NCBI RefSeq assembly: GCF_001896205.1
Contig: NZ_MPNU01000001.1
Coordinates: forward strand, 1-49,018
Direction of reading: 5' to 3'
DNA: 49,018 bases
Source of the DNA: Edwardsiella piscicida
GTDB lineage: Bacteria > Pseudomonadota > Gammaproteobacteria > Enterobacterales > Enterobacteriaceae
The notes beneath the pieces were generated by a model. The model did no database searches. It was not told the DNA's origin and saw nothing but the letters and a program-made list of their open reading frames with translations. Of the stretch, positions 20,018 through 31,074 are shown piece by piece (the stretch's first letter is position 1; every line of letters starts with the position of its first letter). Made by a program: the position numbers and the translations under genes.

Positions 20018-22651
20018 ATGAATGAGCAATATTCGGCGATGCGTGGCAATGTCAGCATGTTGGGCAAGCTGCTGGGCGATACCATCAAGGACGCGCTGGG
20101 AGAAGATATCCTGGATCGCGTTGAAACTATCCGCAGGCTGTCCAAGTCGTCACGCGCAGGCAATGAAGCCAGCCGACAGGCGCTGCTGAACACACTGCAA
20201 AATCTTTCCAATGACGAGCTGCTGCCGGTGGCGCGCGCCTTCAGCCAGTTCCTCAATCTGGCCAACGTCGCGGAGCAATATCACCGAATCTCCCCGCACG
20301 GCGAGGCCGCCAGCAATCCCGATGCCCTATCTCACCTGTTCACCCGGCTGAAGAATAAAAATCTGGACGAGGCGCAAATCCGTCAGGCCGTCGACAACCT
20401 CTCCATCGAGCTGGTACTGACCGCGCACCCCACCGAGATCGCTCGCCGTACGCTGATCCATAAACTGGTGGAGGTAAACACCTGCCTCAGTCAGCTCGAT
20501 CATGACGATCTGGCCGACTATGAGCGTCACCAGATCATGCGCCGTCTGCGCCAGCTGGTTGCCCAATCCTGGCACACCGACGAGATCCGTAAAAATCGCC
20601 CTACGCCCATCGACGAAGCCAAATGGGGCTATGCCGTGGTCGAAAACAGCCTGTGGGAAGGAGTTCCCGCCTTCCTGCGTGAGTTTAATGAACAGCTGGA
20701 AAAATCCCTTGGCTACCAGCTGCCGGTCGAAGCGGTGCCGGTGCGCTTCACCGCCTGGATGGGCGGCGATCGCGACGGTAACCCAAACGTCACCGCCGAG
20801 GTGACCCGCCGCGCCCTGCTGCTCAGCCGCTGGAAGGCCGCGGAGCTGTTCCTGCGCGATGTCCAGGTGCTGGTATCAGAGCTCTCCATGACCGTCTGTA
20901 CACCGGAGCTACGGGCGCTGGCGGGCGAACATGCCCAGGAGCCCTACCGCGAGGTGTTAAAACGCCTGCGCCAGCAGTTGAACAATACGCTGACCTATCT
21001 GGACGCGCGTCTGCGGGGGGAGCGCCTGCCGCGCCCCACCGATCTGCTGGTCAGCAATGATCAGCTGTGGCAGCCGCTGCATACCTGCTACCGCTCGCTG
21101 AAGGCCTGCGGTATGGGGATCATCGCCAACGGTCAGCTGCTAGACACCCTGCGCCGGGTTCACTGCTTCGGCGTGCCGCTGGTACGCATCGACATTCGCC
21201 AGGAAAGCACCCGCCATACCGAGGCGCTGGCCGAGCTGACCCGCTATCTGGGGCTGGGTGACTATGAGACCTGGGCTGAAGAGGATAAGCAGACGTTCCT
21301 GCTGCGCGAGCTGAACTCCAAGCGTCCGCTGGTGCCGCGTCACTGGACGCCGTCGCCGGAAACCAAAGAGGTGTTTGACACCTGTCAGGTGATCGCCGAG
21401 GCGCCTGCCGGCGCTATCGCCGCCTATGTCATCTCGATGGCGCGAACCCCATCCGATGTTCTGGCGGTCCACCTGCTACTGAAAGAGGCGGGCTGCCCGT
21501 ACAATCTGCCGGTTGCTCCGCTGTTCGAAACCCTCGACGATCTGAACAATGCCGAGGCGGTGATGACGCAGCTGCTGAGCATCGACTGGTACCGTGGCTT
21601 TATCCAGGGTAAACAGATGGTGATGATCGGCTACTCTGACTCCGCCAAAGACGCCGGCGTAATGGCGGCCTCTTGGGCTCAATACCGGGCGCAGGAGGCG
21701 CTGGTACGCGTCTGTGACGGCGCCGGGATCGCCCTGACCCTGTTCCACGGTCGCGGCGGCTCCATCGGCCGCGGCGGCGCGCCAGCGCACGATGCTCTGC
21801 TCTCCCAGCCGCCGGGAAGCCTGAAGGGCGGCCTGCGCGTAACGGAGCAGGGGGAGATGATCCGCTTCAAGCTCGGCCTGCCGGAGATCGCCGTCAGCAG
21901 CCTGACGCTCTACACCAGCGCCATTCTGGAAGCCAATCTGCTGCCGCCGCCGGCGCCGAAGCAAGAGTGGCGCGATGTCATGGACGAGCTCTCACAGACA
22001 TCCTGCGCGCTTTATCGACGCTATGTCCGCGAAAATCCAGATTTTGTTCCTTACTTCCGCTCGGCGACGCCCGAATTGGAGCTGGGTAAACTGCCGCTAG
22101 GCTCGCGTCCGGCCAAACGCCGCCCCAGCGGCGGCGTAGAGAGCCTGCGCGCGATCCCTTGGATCTTTGCCTGGACCCAAAATCGCCTGATGCTACCGGC
22201 CTGGCTGGGCGCCGGGGCCGCGCTGGAGGAGGCCATGGCAGAGGGACGCCGCGACACGCTGGAAAGCATGTACCGCAGCTGGCCATTCTTCACCACCCGT
22301 ATCGATATGCTGGAAATGGTGTTCGCCAAGTCCGATCTGTGGCTGGCCGAATACTACGATCAGCGCCTGGTCGATCCCGCCCTATGGCCGCTGGGTACGG
22401 AGCTACGCCAGCAGGTACAGCGAGATATTCAGGCGGTGCTGGCCATCGCCAACACCGATCACCTGATGGCCGATCTGCCCTGGGCCGCAGAGTCTATCGC
22501 CCTGCGTAACGTCTATACCGATCCGCTCAACGTCCTGCAGGCTGAGCTGCTCTACCGCTCGCGCCACCAGGAACAGCCGGATGCCAACGTCGAACAGGCG
22601 CTGATGGTCACCATCGCCGGGGTCGCTGCCGGAATGCGCAATACCGGCTAG
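20018..22651 (+). CDS. ppc: Phosphoenolpyruvate carboxylase
   Basis: Ppc carboxylates PEP to oxaloacetate, refilling the TCA cycle. The 877-residue protein has VLTAHPTE with the catalytic His, [21 protein letters not shown], the glycine-rich loop [15 protein letters not shown] and the C-terminal MRNTG that closes the active site. Length and N-terminus (MNEQYSAMR) match E. coli. It follows argE in E. coli order with a 235-bp gap in which I see no gene, and it converges on metF over a shared terminator. Confidence 0.97.
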   Translation: MNEQYSAMRGNVSMLGKLLGDTIKDALGEDILDRVETIRRLSKSSRAGNEASRQALLNTLQNLSNDELLPVARAFSQFLNLANVAEQYHRISPHGEAASNPDALSHLFTRLKNKNLDEAQIRQAVDNLSIELVLTAHPTEIARRTLIHKLVEVNTCLSQLDHDDLADYERHQIMRRLRQLVAQSWHTDEIRKNRPTPIDEAKWGYAVVENSLWEGVPAFLREFNEQLEKSLGYQLPVEAVPVRFTAWMGGDRDGNPNVTAEVTRRALLLSRWKAAELFLRDVQVLVSELSMTVCTPELRALAGEHAQEPYREVLKRLRQQLNNTLTYLDARLRGERLPRPTDLLVSNDQLWQPLHTCYRSLKACGMGIIANGQLLDTLRRVHCFGVPLVRIDIRQESTRHTEALAELTRYLGLGDYETWAEEDKQTFLLRELNSKRPLVPRHWTPSPETKEVFDTCQVIAEAPAGAIAAYVISMARTPSDVLAVHLLLKEAGCPYNLPVAPLFETLDDLNNAEAVMTQLLSIDWYRGFIQGKQMVMIGYSDSAKDAGVMAASWAQYRAQEALVRVCDGAGIALTLFHGRGGSIGRGGAPAHDALLSQPPGSLKGGLRVTEQGEMIRFKLGLPEIAVSSLTLYTSAILEANLLPPPAPKQEWRDVMDELSQTSCALYRRYVRENPDFVPYFRSATPELELGKLPLGSRPAKRRPSGGVESLRAIPWIFAWTQNRLMLPAWLGAGAALEEAMAEGRRDTLESMYRSWPFFTTRIDMLEMVFAKSDLWLAEYYDQRLVDPALWPLGTELRQQVQRDIQAVLAIANTDHLMADLPWAAESIALRNVYTDPLNVLQAELLYRSRHQEQPDANVEQALMVTIAGVAAGMRNTG

Positions 22652-22665
22652 CGATGGCGCAGAGG

Positions 22666-22692
22666 AAAAAGCCCGCGGCAGCGGGCTTTTTT
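22666..22692. terminator. Bidirectional terminator between ppc and metF
   Basis: AAAAAGCCCGC and GCGGGCTTTTTT form an 11-bp stem with a 4-nt loop. The A-tract and T-tract let it end both converging transcripts. Confidence 0.92.
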
Positions 22693-22699
22693 ACGCCTA

Positions 22700-23605
<906 letters not shown>

Positions 23606-23654
23606 TCATCCTTATGCTCTGCGCGGATCTCCGCCCACCCCATTTTAAACATCC

Positions 23655-23670
23655 ATACGTTTAGACGTCT
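23655..23670. promoter_or_regulatory. MetJ operator (met boxes) of metF
   Basis: A perfect met box AGACGTCT (23663-23670) abuts an 8-mer matching 6 of 8 (ATACGTTT, 23655-23662). Tandem 8-bp boxes are the known target of the MetJ-SAM repressor. Confidence 0.83.
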
Positions 23671-23828
23671 AAATAGAAATTGCCGCAAGTTGATGGATTC
23701 GTCAACAGCAAATTGCCGCCGAGCGATGAAGAAATGTCAGGAGATGATGAGAAAGCGTCAGGTGGGCTCCTGCGCAGCCCGGACACCGATCCTGCGATCC
23801 GTGTCGGAGAGCCCGTCGGCGCAGGGAA

Positions 23829-24428
23829 TTAGGATAGCGTGCTGGCGCGCCAGCGACGCAGCGCGGCGCAGCTGTCATCCACCAGCGTCGCCAGCGCAGG
23901 GGAATTGCCGATCTGCAGCGCCATAATGCGAATACCGATCACCTCTTTTTGCAGCCAACGCGCCATTTGCCGGGCCTCGGCCTCGGTTAACGATAGCGTA
24001 CCTTGCCGAAAAGCCCGGTAAAAGGCCGCCTCCATCGTCGCCAGGCTCTCCCGCACCACTGATAGCGGCGCATCCTCCGCTCTCCCCTCAAGCTCAAGCA
24101 GGCTTTTAACCAAGAAACAGACGCTGGAGGGAAGCCCCGTCGAACACGGGGCGCCAAAATGGCGCAAAAAGGCCTCGGCGCCGGAAAACGGATCGGGATA
24201 GTCCGCCATCAGCGCGAAAAACGCCTCTACCTGGCACTGGGTATAGCGCGTCAACGCGCTGGAAAACAGCGCAGCTTTATTGCCAAATGCGGCGTAGATA
24301 CTGCCAGGGCGCATATTCAGCGCCTGCTCAATCTCTTTCATCGACGTCGCAAAGTAGCCACGCCGCCAAAACAGAGCGACAGCCTGCTGCAGCGCCGCGT
24401 CGCGATCGTGTTGGAGGGGTCTTGCCAT
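23829..24428 (-). CDS. TetR-family transcriptional regulator
   Basis: This 199-residue protein has a typical N-terminal TetR helix-turn-helix (TSMKEIEQALNMRPGSIYAA, about residues 28-47) and a C-terminal ligand domain like that of the AcuR/RutR-type branch. It is divergent from the AhpD-like gene; two palindromes in the gap are likely its operators. The inducer is unknown; neighbours suggest a toxic or redox-active small molecule. The 229-bp gap between it and metF contains no gene I can support. Confidence 0.88.
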   Translation of the reverse strand: MARPLQHDRDAALQQAVALFWRRGYFATSMKEIEQALNMRPGSIYAAFGNKAALFSSALTRYTQCQVEAFFALMADYPDPFSGAEAFLRHFGAPCSTGLPSSVCFLVKSLLELEGRAEDAPLSVVRESLATMEAAFYRAFRQGTLSLTEAEARQMARWLQKEVIGIRIMALQIGNSPALATLVDDSCAALRRWRASTLS

Positions 24429-24471
24429 GCTACAAGCCTGCTGAGGAGTTTAACGGATTTCATTGTAACGC

Positions 24472-24517
24472 ACTTTTTTGAACAACCGTTCAAAAAAGTT
24501 ATTGAATGATCATTCAA
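24472..24517. promoter_or_regulatory. Two palindromic operators between tetR-like and AhpD-like genes
   Basis: Operator 1 (24472-24499) has perfect 12-bp arms, ACTTTTTTGAAC and GTTCAAAAAAGT, around AACC. Operator 2 (24502-24517) is the perfect palindrome TTGAATGATCATTCAA. They share TTGAAY/RTTCAA half-sites and are almost adjacent, as expected for TetR-family dimers controlling both genes. Confidence 0.78.
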
Positions 24518-24647
24518 AAATATCTAGAGTGAAATTTCACCGGTTAATGCCGGGAGGCAGAGCGCGGTTTACAGAGACGCCCGCGCAGCACGACGGCCTC
24601 AACGCCGCCTTATCCGATTCGTTAAACGCCAACCCCAGGGAAATAAC

Positions 24648-25205
24648 ATGCTGACTTTTGAAAAGTACGATGAGCACACGGCGCCCCAAGAAAGCCGCGA
24701 CTTACTGCTGCAGAGCAAGCGCAGCAACGGGGGGATCCCAGGGCTACACGCGATCATGGCGGAGTCGCCGCAGCTGCTGGCGGGATACCAGGCTCTGCAT
24801 AGCCTGTTTCTGCACAGTAGCTTCGATAATGACGAAAAAACCGTCGTCTGGCAGACCATTAACGTTGAGCACCGCTGCCACTACTGCGTACCCGCCCATA
24901 CGCTGATCGCTCGCGCCATGAAGGTCAGCGATGAGATCAGCGACGCCCTGCGCGACGAAACCCCGCTGCCTAATGCGCGTTTAGAGGCGCTGCGCACCTT
25001 TACGCTGGCGATGGTACGCCAGCGCGGCGAGGTGGATGATGCAACCCTGCAGGCGTTTATCGCCGCCGGTTTTGAGCGCCGCCATATCCTCGACGTCATT
25101 CTATGCCTGGCGCAAAAGGTCATGAGCAACTATACCAATCATGTGGCTCATACGGCGCTGGATCCCCGTCTACAGCCCGTTGCTTGGCAAAAGCGGGCGG
25201 TTTAA
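24648..25205 (+). CDS. Carboxymuconolactone decarboxylase (AhpD-like) family protein
   Basis: The 185-residue protein has the AhpD-type redox site EHRCHYCVPAH, with Glu, CxxC and His arranged as in alkylhydroperoxidase D. Such proteins are often disulfide-active antioxidants, but many have no known substrate. It is divergent from a TetR regulator, and mdfA lies 187 bp downstream on the same strand. A redox or detoxification role is inference from motif and context. Confidence 0.86.
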   Translation: MLTFEKYDEHTAPQESRDLLLQSKRSNGGIPGLHAIMAESPQLLAGYQALHSLFLHSSFDNDEKTVVWQTINVEHRCHYCVPAHTLIARAMKVSDEISDALRDETPLPNARLEALRTFTLAMVRQRGEVDDATLQAFIAAGFERRHILDVILCLAQKVMSNYTNHVAHTALDPRLQPVAWQKRAV

Positions 25206-25392
25206 CCGTCGACGGTGCATCTCCGCTCTCCGCGGCGCTCCTGCGCCGAAGGGAGCGGGTTCGCCTTACCGACCGCACGAACGGCAGTTGCCAAGCCCGG
25301 CCGCTGACGGCAGAATAGCCAACCCCACCAGCCGCTATTTCACAGGCGATCCCGCTGGGTCTGACTGTTTTTCCTTTTAGCGACCATACATT

Positions 25393-26625
25393 ATGCAAAA
25401 CCGTTTATCTTCTACTCGCCGACTTGGCCGGCGTGCATTGTTATTTCCCCTCTGTCTGGTGCTGTATGAGTTTGCCACTTATATCGGCAACGATATGATT
25501 CAACCGGGCATGCTGTCGGTAGTGCAAACCTTTGGCGTCGACGAAAGCTGGGTACCGACCTCCATGACCGCCTATCTGGCCGGCGGCATGTTTCTACAGT
25601 GGCTGCTCGGCCCGATCTCCGATCGTATCGGACGGCGACCGGTGATGTTGACCGGCACGCTCTACTTTGCCGTAACCTGCCTGGCGATTTTGCTGACCAA
25701 CAGCATCGAACAGTTCACCCTGATGCGCTTTTTGCAAGGGATCAGCCTGTGCTTTATCGGCGCCGTCGGCTATGCCGCGATCCAGGAGTCCTTTGAGGAG
25801 TCCGTGTGTATCAAGATCACCGCGCTGATGGCCAACGTTGCGCTGATCGCGCCGCTGCTCGGGCCGCTAGCCGGTGCCGCCTGGGTACATCTGTTTCCCT
25901 GGGAGGGGATGTTTATCCTGTTTGCCGCGCTGTCGCTGCTCGCCTTCCTTGGTCTGTATAAGGCCATGCCGGAAACCGCGACCCGGCGGGGGGAGACGCT
26001 GTCGCTGTCGGCGCTGGGGCACGACTATGCGCTGGTGCTAAAAAATAAACGCTTTCTGGGCGGCGCGCTGGCCTGCGGCTTCGCCAGCCTGCCCCTGCTG
26101 GCCTGGATTGCCCAGTCGCCGGTGATCATCATCAGCGGCGAAGGCCTCAGCAGCTACGACTACGGCATGCTACAGGTACCGATTTTCGGCATGCTGATCC
26201 TGGGGAACTTTACCCTGGCTCGCCTGAGCGGCCGCCGTCCGGTTCGCCGTCTGATTCAGCTGGGCGCCTGGCCAATGGTCGGCGGACTGGCGATCGCCGC
26301 CGTCTCTACGCTATACAGCGCCCATGCCTATCTGTGGATGACGGCGGGACTGAGCCTGTATGCCTTTGGCATCGGTCTGGCCAACGCTGGCCTCTATCGC
26401 CTGACGCTGTTTTCCAGCACGATGAGCAAGGGCACCGTCTCCGCGGCGATGGGCATGATCAGTATGTTTATCTATACCCTTGGCATTGAGGTAGGCAAAC
26501 ACGCCTGGCTGCTGGGTGGAAACGGCGCCTTCAACCTGTTCAACCTGATAAGCGGTCTGCTGTGGCTGGCGCTGGTTGCGCTGATGCTGCGCGATAAGCA
26601 GGTGGGCGGGGCGACGGAGCGCTGA
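25393..26625 (+). CDS. mdfA: Multidrug/H+ antiporter of the MFS (MdfA)
   Basis: MdfA exports cationic and neutral drugs such as chloramphenicol in exchange for protons and helps alkali tolerance. The 410-residue, 12-helix protein begins [12 protein letters not shown] and has the membrane-embedded Glu26 and Asp34 in [12 protein letters not shown], the motif A loop [11 protein letters not shown] and [12 protein letters not shown]. It matches E. coli MdfA along its length, although E. coli mdfA sits elsewhere on the chromosome. The 187-bp leader contains GC hairpins (CGGCGC/GCGCCG) and no ATG. Control by the nearby TetR protein is possible but unproven. Confidence 0.94.
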   Translation: MQNRLSSTRRLGRRALLFPLCLVLYEFATYIGNDMIQPGMLSVVQTFGVDESWVPTSMTAYLAGGMFLQWLLGPISDRIGRRPVMLTGTLYFAVTCLAILLTNSIEQFTLMRFLQGISLCFIGAVGYAAIQESFEESVCIKITALMANVALIAPLLGPLAGAAWVHLFPWEGMFILFAALSLLAFLGLYKAMPETATRRGETLSLSALGHDYALVLKNKRFLGGALACGFASLPLLAWIAQSPVIIISGEGLSSYDYGMLQVPIFGMLILGNFTLARLSGRRPVRRLIQLGAWPMVGGLAIAAVSTLYSAHAYLWMTAGLSLYAFGIGLANAGLYRLTLFSSTMSKGTVSAAMGMISMFIYTLGIEVGKHAWLLGGNGAFNLFNLISGLLWLALVALMLRDKQVGGATER

Positions 26626-26671
26626 GACAGCGGCGCAGGCGTACGACAGGCCGTACGCCTGCGCCGCTGTC
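26626..26671. repeat. Long perfect hairpin between mdfA and dtd
   Basis: Twenty-base arms (26626-26645 and 26652-26671) pair perfectly around a 6-nt loop. It begins directly after the mdfA stop and ends 3 nt before the dtd stop codon. No T-tract follows on either strand. It could end both converging transcripts as an RNA structure, but is stronger than a normal terminator stem. Confidence 0.8.
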
Positions 26672-26674
26672 GGC

Positions 26675-27112
26675 TTAAACCTGCAGCCAGAAGGTGACCG
26701 GACCGTCATTGAGCAGGGAAACCTGCATATCGGCGGCAAAGCACCCGGTCTCGGTGGTGATACCGCTGGCGCGGCAGGCGTCGGAAAAATAGGTATACAG
26801 GCGCTCAGCCTCATCCGGCGCCGCGCCGCGGGAAAACCCAGGGCGCATCCCCTTTTGGGTATCCGCCGCCAGGGTAAACTGAGAGACCACCAGCACGCTG
26901 CCGCCGGACTGGCGCACGTTGAGGTTCATTTTACCCTCGTCGTCGCTAAAGACGCGGTAGCCCAATACCTTGTCACACAGGCGCTTTGCCTTCTGCTCAT
27001 CGTCATCTTTCTCCACGCCCAGCAACACCAGCAGCCCCGCGCCGATCTCTCCGATAACCTGATCCTCTACCGTCACGCTGGCGTGGGTAACTCGCTGAAT
27101 TAATGCGATCAT
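26675..27112 (-). CDS. dtd: D-aminoacyl-tRNA deacylase
   Basis: Dtd hydrolyses D-amino acids and glycine mischarged on tRNA. The 145-residue protein has SQFTLAAD and the cross-subunit [10 protein letters not shown] block with the Gly-cisPro motif that recognises chirality. Length matches the family. It follows yihY with a 15-nt gap, the E. coli order. Confidence 0.96.
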   Translation of the reverse strand: MIALIQRVTHASVTVEDQVIGEIGAGLLVLLGVEKDDDEQKAKRLCDKVLGYRVFSDDEGKMNLNVRQSGGSVLVVSQFTLAADTQKGMRPGFSRGAAPDEAERLYTYFSDACRASGITTETGCFAADMQVSLLNDGPVTFWLQV

Positions 27113-27127
27113 CGAACCTTTTACTCC

Positions 27128-28006
27128 TTACTCATGATGTGATGTCAACGCCTGCTGCAGACCCTGCTCCTGCCGGCGGTGCGCCCGAAAATCACCGATA
27201 GCCACGGTCACCTCTGCGCCAAGCAGTACGATACACCAGCTCCAGTACACCCAGACAAACAGCATCGGGATCACCGCCAGCACGCCGTAAATCAGCTGAT
27301 ACGACGGAAACGCGGTGATGTACAGCGCAAAGGCCTTCTTCCCCAGCTCAAACAGCCCGCCGGCAACCACGGCGCCGATCAGCGCATCGCGCATCGGCAC
27401 TCGCTGGGTCGGCACAATGCAATACAGCAGCCAGAAGCTGACGCACGACAGCAGCAGCGGGAACAGACGCAGCAGCTGATCCACCATGGAGTAAACCGCA
27501 CTGTCCGCCAGCCAACGCAGCGACAGCAGATAGGTACTGATCGCCATGCTGGCGCCCACCAGCAGCGGTCCCAGCGTCAGGATCATCCAGTAGACGGCGA
27601 ACGAGTACACCACGGCGCGCTTACGCTCGCTGCGCCAAATGTGGTTCAGCGCCCCATCGACCGAGGAGATCAGCAGCAGGGCGGTCACGATAAGGCCAAT
27701 GGTTCCCAGCGCCGTCATCTTGCTGGAGTTGGCGACAAACTGCTCCAGATAGGACTGCACTACGTCACCGGCGGCCGGTACGAAGTTGGTGAAGATAAAG
27801 TGTTTTAGCTGAAAAGAGACGCTGGCGAACATCGGGAACGCGGTAAACAGAGAGAAGACCACCGTGATCAGCGGCACCAGAGAGAGCAGGGAGACGTAGG
27901 CCAGCGAACCGGCCACCATGGTCATACGATCGTCATCCACCCGCTGCCACAGAACCTTGGCAAAGTAGGCCCAACCTTTAATACGTTTTAGGGAAAATGG
28001 CGTCAT
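27128..28006 (-). CDS. yihY: YihY/UPF0761 inner-membrane protein
   Basis: This 292-residue protein of the YihY/BrkB family has about six transmembrane helices (starting near [20 protein letters not shown]) and the block [20 protein letters not shown]. It was once called ribonuclease BN, a label later moved to another gene; its function is unresolved. It is followed immediately by dtd. Upstream, a GC-rich hairpin near 28045-28065 lacks a minus-strand T-tract. Confidence 0.93.
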   Translation of the reverse strand: MTPFSLKRIKGWAYFAKVLWQRVDDDRMTMVAGSLAYVSLLSLVPLITVVFSLFTAFPMFASVSFQLKHFIFTNFVPAAGDVVQSYLEQFVANSSKMTALGTIGLIVTALLLISSVDGALNHIWRSERKRAVVYSFAVYWMILTLGPLLVGASMAISTYLLSLRWLADSAVYSMVDQLLRLFPLLLSCVSFWLLYCIVPTQRVPMRDALIGAVVAGGLFELGKKAFALYITAFPSYQLIYGVLAVIPMLFVWVYWSWCIVLLGAEVTVAIGDFRAHRRQEQGLQQALTSHHE

Positions 28007-28128
28007 GCTTGCTCCTGTCAGTTACGCCCGCATCGCGGGTCATATCGGCCCCCGCGAAGGGGGGCTTTCGATCCTACTGTGATGTTCAGGGTAGCGCAGA
28101 CGCAAGATAAAAGAAAAAACCGGTCTCG

Positions 28129-28716
28129 TTATGCAAAATAGGCGGGGATCACCTGACGGTCACACACCTGTACCGCCTGGATCCCCAACGCCTTCGCCGC
28201 CGCCACATTGTCGGCGTTATCGTCAAAGAAGACCGACTCCCCGGCCGCCGCCCGCTCCTGCTCCAGGACATAGCGATAGATTTCGGCATCGGGCTTGCGC
28301 ATACCCAGCTCCTGCGACAGGTACATTTTATCGCAGGCGGCCGCGATCTCCGGGTAGTGCTTAGGCCAAAAGTGAGTGTGCAGCCGATTGGTATTGGAGA
28401 GCACCACGACCCGCTCCCCCTGACGACGCAGGCGCTGCATGATATCGATTACCTCCGGGCGCAGCGCGACGAAAATCGCCTGCCAGCCCAGTTCGAACTG
28501 GGCAAAGCTGAGGGAGATCCCCATCTCATCGCACAGACGCTGGGCAAAGGTTTCATCGTCTATCGCCCCGCGCTCATGCTGACGAAAGGTGTCGCCCATC
28601 GTAAAACGCTTGCTTAAGGTGGCCAGCGGGGCGCCGCTGTACCGGCTCCAGACCCCCAGCACACGGTGAAAATCGATGTCTACAATCACGTTACCTAAAT
28701 CAAAGATGTACAGCAT
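28129..28716 (-). CDS. yihX: Alpha-D-glucose-1-phosphate phosphatase YihX
   Basis: YihX is a cytosolic HAD phosphatase that releases glucose from alpha-glucose-1-phosphate. The 195-residue protein has motif I IFDLGNVIVDIDF, motif II VVLSNTNRLH, motif III Lys in GMRKPDAEIY and motif IV FFDDNADN. It lies upstream of yihY, 122 nt away. In E. coli a set of sulfoquinovose and other yih genes separates yihX from typA; here they adjoin. Confidence 0.94.
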   Translation of the reverse strand: MLYIFDLGNVIVDIDFHRVLGVWSRYSGAPLATLSKRFTMGDTFRQHERGAIDDETFAQRLCDEMGISLSFAQFELGWQAIFVALRPEVIDIMQRLRRQGERVVVLSNTNRLHTHFWPKHYPEIAAACDKMYLSQELGMRKPDAEIYRYVLEQERAAAGESVFFDDNADNVAAAKALGIQAVQVCDRQVIPAYFA

Positions 28717-28831
28717 GCGCAGCTCCCGATTTCAGCTTATTGGCGTGAGATACTCCACTGTAGACGGAAAAAACGGCAGCGAACAGAAGGGACGCAAGAA
28801 AAGCGGGAGGTCGCGCGCAGATAGCGCCCGC

Positions 28832-28864
28832 AAAAAAAAAAATCGGGGTGCCTAAGGCACCCCG
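28832..28864 (-). terminator. Intrinsic terminator of typA
   Basis: On the minus strand the stem CGGGGTGCC/GGCACCCCG with a TTA loop is followed by A and a run of about ten T, 20 nt past the typA stop. Confidence 0.94.
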
Positions 28865-28883
28865 TGGTATCACATCGACGCGA

Positions 28884-30704
28884 TTAGTCGCGCGGACCGC
28901 GGTTGGCGCGGCGGCGATCGTTCTCGGTCAGATGACGCTTACGCAGACGCACGGAGTGCGGCGTAACTTCAACCAGCTCGTCATCATCGATGAACTCCAG
29001 CGCCTGCTCCAGGGTCATTTTAACCGGCGGAGACAGGGTGGTCGCTTCATCGGTACCGGAAGCGCGCATGTTGGTCAGCTTCTTACCGGTCAGGCAGTTA
29101 ACCGTCAGGTCGTTGGAGCGGCTATGAATACCGATGATCTGGCCTTCATAGACTTCAGCACCGTGACCCAGGAACAGCTTGCCGCGATCCTGCAGGCTAT
29201 ACAGCGCGTAGGCAACCGCTTTACCCTGGCCGTTAGAGATCAGCACGCCGTTCTGACGCTGGCCGATTTCACCCGGACGCACGTCATCATAGTGACTGAA
29301 GGTAGAGTACAGCAGACCGGTACCGGAGGTCATGGTCATGAAATCGGTACGGAAGCCGATCAGGCCACGGCTCGGGATGATGTAATCCAGGCGTACGCGA
29401 CCCTTACCATCCGGAGACATATCGCGGATCTCACCCTTACGGATACCCAGCGCTTCCATCACGGAGCCCTGGTGCTGTTCTTCGATATCCAGCGTGACCT
29501 GCTCAAACGGCTCCTGCATGCGGCCATCGATCTCACGATAGATAACCTTCGGACGGGATACCGCCAGCTCATAGCCTTCACGACGCATGTTTTCGATCAG
29601 CACGGACAGGTGCAGTTCGCCACGACCGGAAACGCGGAACGCATCCGGGTCCGGCGTTTCTTCAACGCGCAGGGCGACGTTGTGCACCAGCTCTTTCTGC
29701 AGACGCTCTAGGATCTGGCGAGAAGTCACAAACTTGCCTTCTTTACCGCAGAACGGAGAGGTGTTAACGCAGAAGTACATGCTGACGGTCGGCTCATCGA
29801 CGGTCAGCGGCGGCAGGGCCTCAACGGCGCTCGGATCGCACAGGGTATCGGAGATGTTCAGATCGCCCAGGCCGGTTACCGCGACGATGTCGCCGGCTTC
29901 CGCCAGGTCGGTCTCGATACGCTGCAGACCCAGATGGCCCAGAACCTGGCCCATTTTACCGTTACGACGCTTACCTTCGCTGTCGATAATGGTGATCTGC
30001 TGGTTCGGCTTCACCTTACCGCGCTTGATACGGCCGATGCCGATAACCCCAACGTAGCTGTTATAGTCCAGCTGGGAGATCTGCATCTGGAACGGGCTGT
30101 CCAGATCAACGTCCGGCGCAGCTACATGCTCGACGATAGCTTCAAACAGCGGAGTCATATCCTCGGCCATGTCGGCGTGGTCCAGGCCGGCGATCCCCTG
30201 CAGAGCAGAAGCGTAGACGATCGGGAAGTCCAGCTGCTCATCGGTCGCGCCCAGATTGACGAACAGATCGAAGACCTGATCGACAACCCAGTCCGGACGC
30301 GCGCCAGGACGGTCAACCTTGTTGATAACCACGATCGGCTTCAGCCCGTTGGCGAACGCCTTCTGGGTTACGAAGCGGGTCTGCGGCATCGGGCCATCCA
30401 TTGCGTCGACCAGCAGCAGAACCGAGTCAACCATAGACATCACACGCTCTACCTCGCCGCCGAAGTCGGCGTGCCCCGGGGTATCCACGATGTTGATGCG
30501 ATAGCCATTCCAATTAATGGCGGTGTTTTTCGCGAGGATGGTAATCCCACGCTCTTTCTCCAAATCGTTGGAGTCCATTACGCGCTCAGTCGCGTCGTTA
30601 CGTTCACCCAGGGTTCCGGATTGTTGCAACAGTTTGTCGACCAGGGTGGTTTTCCCATGGTCAACGTGCGCAATAATGGCGATGTTACGCAGATTTTCGA
30701 TCAC
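28884..30704 (-). CDS. typA: Ribosome-associated GTPase TypA/BipA
   Basis: TypA/BipA is a translational GTPase that helps 50S assembly at low temperature and affects virulence and stress in enterics. The 606-residue protein has G1 [10 protein letters not shown]3 [12 protein letters not shown]4 NKVDR, EF-G-like domains III and V and the specific C-terminal domain ending RRANRGPRD. It is divergent from glnA, as in E. coli. Confidence 0.97.
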   Translation of the reverse strand: MIENLRNIAIIAHVDHGKTTLVDKLLQQSGTLGERNDATERVMDSNDLEKERGITILAKNTAINWNGYRINIVDTPGHADFGGEVERVMSMVDSVLLLVDAMDGPMPQTRFVTQKAFANGLKPIVVINKVDRPGARPDWVVDQVFDLFVNLGATDEQLDFPIVYASALQGIAGLDHADMAEDMTPLFEAIVEHVAAPDVDLDSPFQMQISQLDYNSYVGVIGIGRIKRGKVKPNQQITIIDSEGKRRNGKMGQVLGHLGLQRIETDLAEAGDIVAVTGLGDLNISDTLCDPSAVEALPPLTVDEPTVSMYFCVNTSPFCGKEGKFVTSRQILERLQKELVHNVALRVEETPDPDAFRVSGRGELHLSVLIENMRREGYELAVSRPKVIYREIDGRMQEPFEQVTLDIEEQHQGSVMEALGIRKGEIRDMSPDGKGRVRLDYIIPSRGLIGFRTDFMTMTSGTGLLYSTFSHYDDVRPGEIGQRQNGVLISNGQGKAVAYALYSLQDRGKLFLGHGAEVYEGQIIGIHSRSNDLTVNCLTGKKLTNMRASGTDEATTLSPPVKMTLEQALEFIDDDELVEVTPHSVRLRKRHLTENDRRRANRGPRD

Positions 30705-30854
30705 AGCTTTGCCTCAGGCATTAGAAATAGCGCGCTATTGTACACGTATTAAGCGAGGGACTAAACAGGATCACAAGCTTCTCGCAGAAACAATGCTACG
30801 AATGGCGGTTTGTGATCCTATTCACGATGCTAAACGGCGCGGGAATAAACAGCT

Positions 30855-30903
30855 TGCACCAAGATTGTGCGTTTGCTGAAGTGTTTTGCACCATTATGGA
30901 GCA
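30855..30903 (+). promoter_or_regulatory. Two NtrC enhancer sites of glnA
   Basis: Site 1 is TGCAC-N7-GTGCG (30855-30871) and site 2 is TGCAC-N7-GAGCA (30887-30903). They are 32 bp apart, three helical turns, with centres about 141 and 109 bp upstream of the predicted sigma-54 start. The well-studied E. coli glnA enhancer has nearly the same geometry. Confidence 0.9.
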
Positions 30904-30976
30904 CTTGGCTCCATCAGTGCCGCCTGACACAGCGTCAGAGTAAGGTAATTATGCGCCATCCGGGCAATTTGTAAAG

Positions 30977-30993
30977 TTGGCACGTTTCTCGCT
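30977..30993 (+). promoter_or_regulatory. Sigma-54 promoter of glnA
   Basis: TTGGCAC (GG at 30979-30980) and TCGCT (GC at 30991-30992) form the -24/-12 element with exact 10-bp spacing between GG and GC. Transcription should start near 31004, giving a leader of about 70 nt. It would be fired by NtrC-P bound at the upstream enhancers. Confidence 0.92.
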
Positions 30994-31074
30994 AATGCTA
31001 CAGCACGATGGCTAAAACCACTTTCTATCATCCGTGATCCGTTGCACGGCGACCAAAGAAACCGGGAGTAGAGT

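Noticed and set aside
28848-29711. 287-residue open frame on the plus strand opposite typA
   Set aside because: It is fully contained in the conserved typA gene, and its text reflects typA codons.
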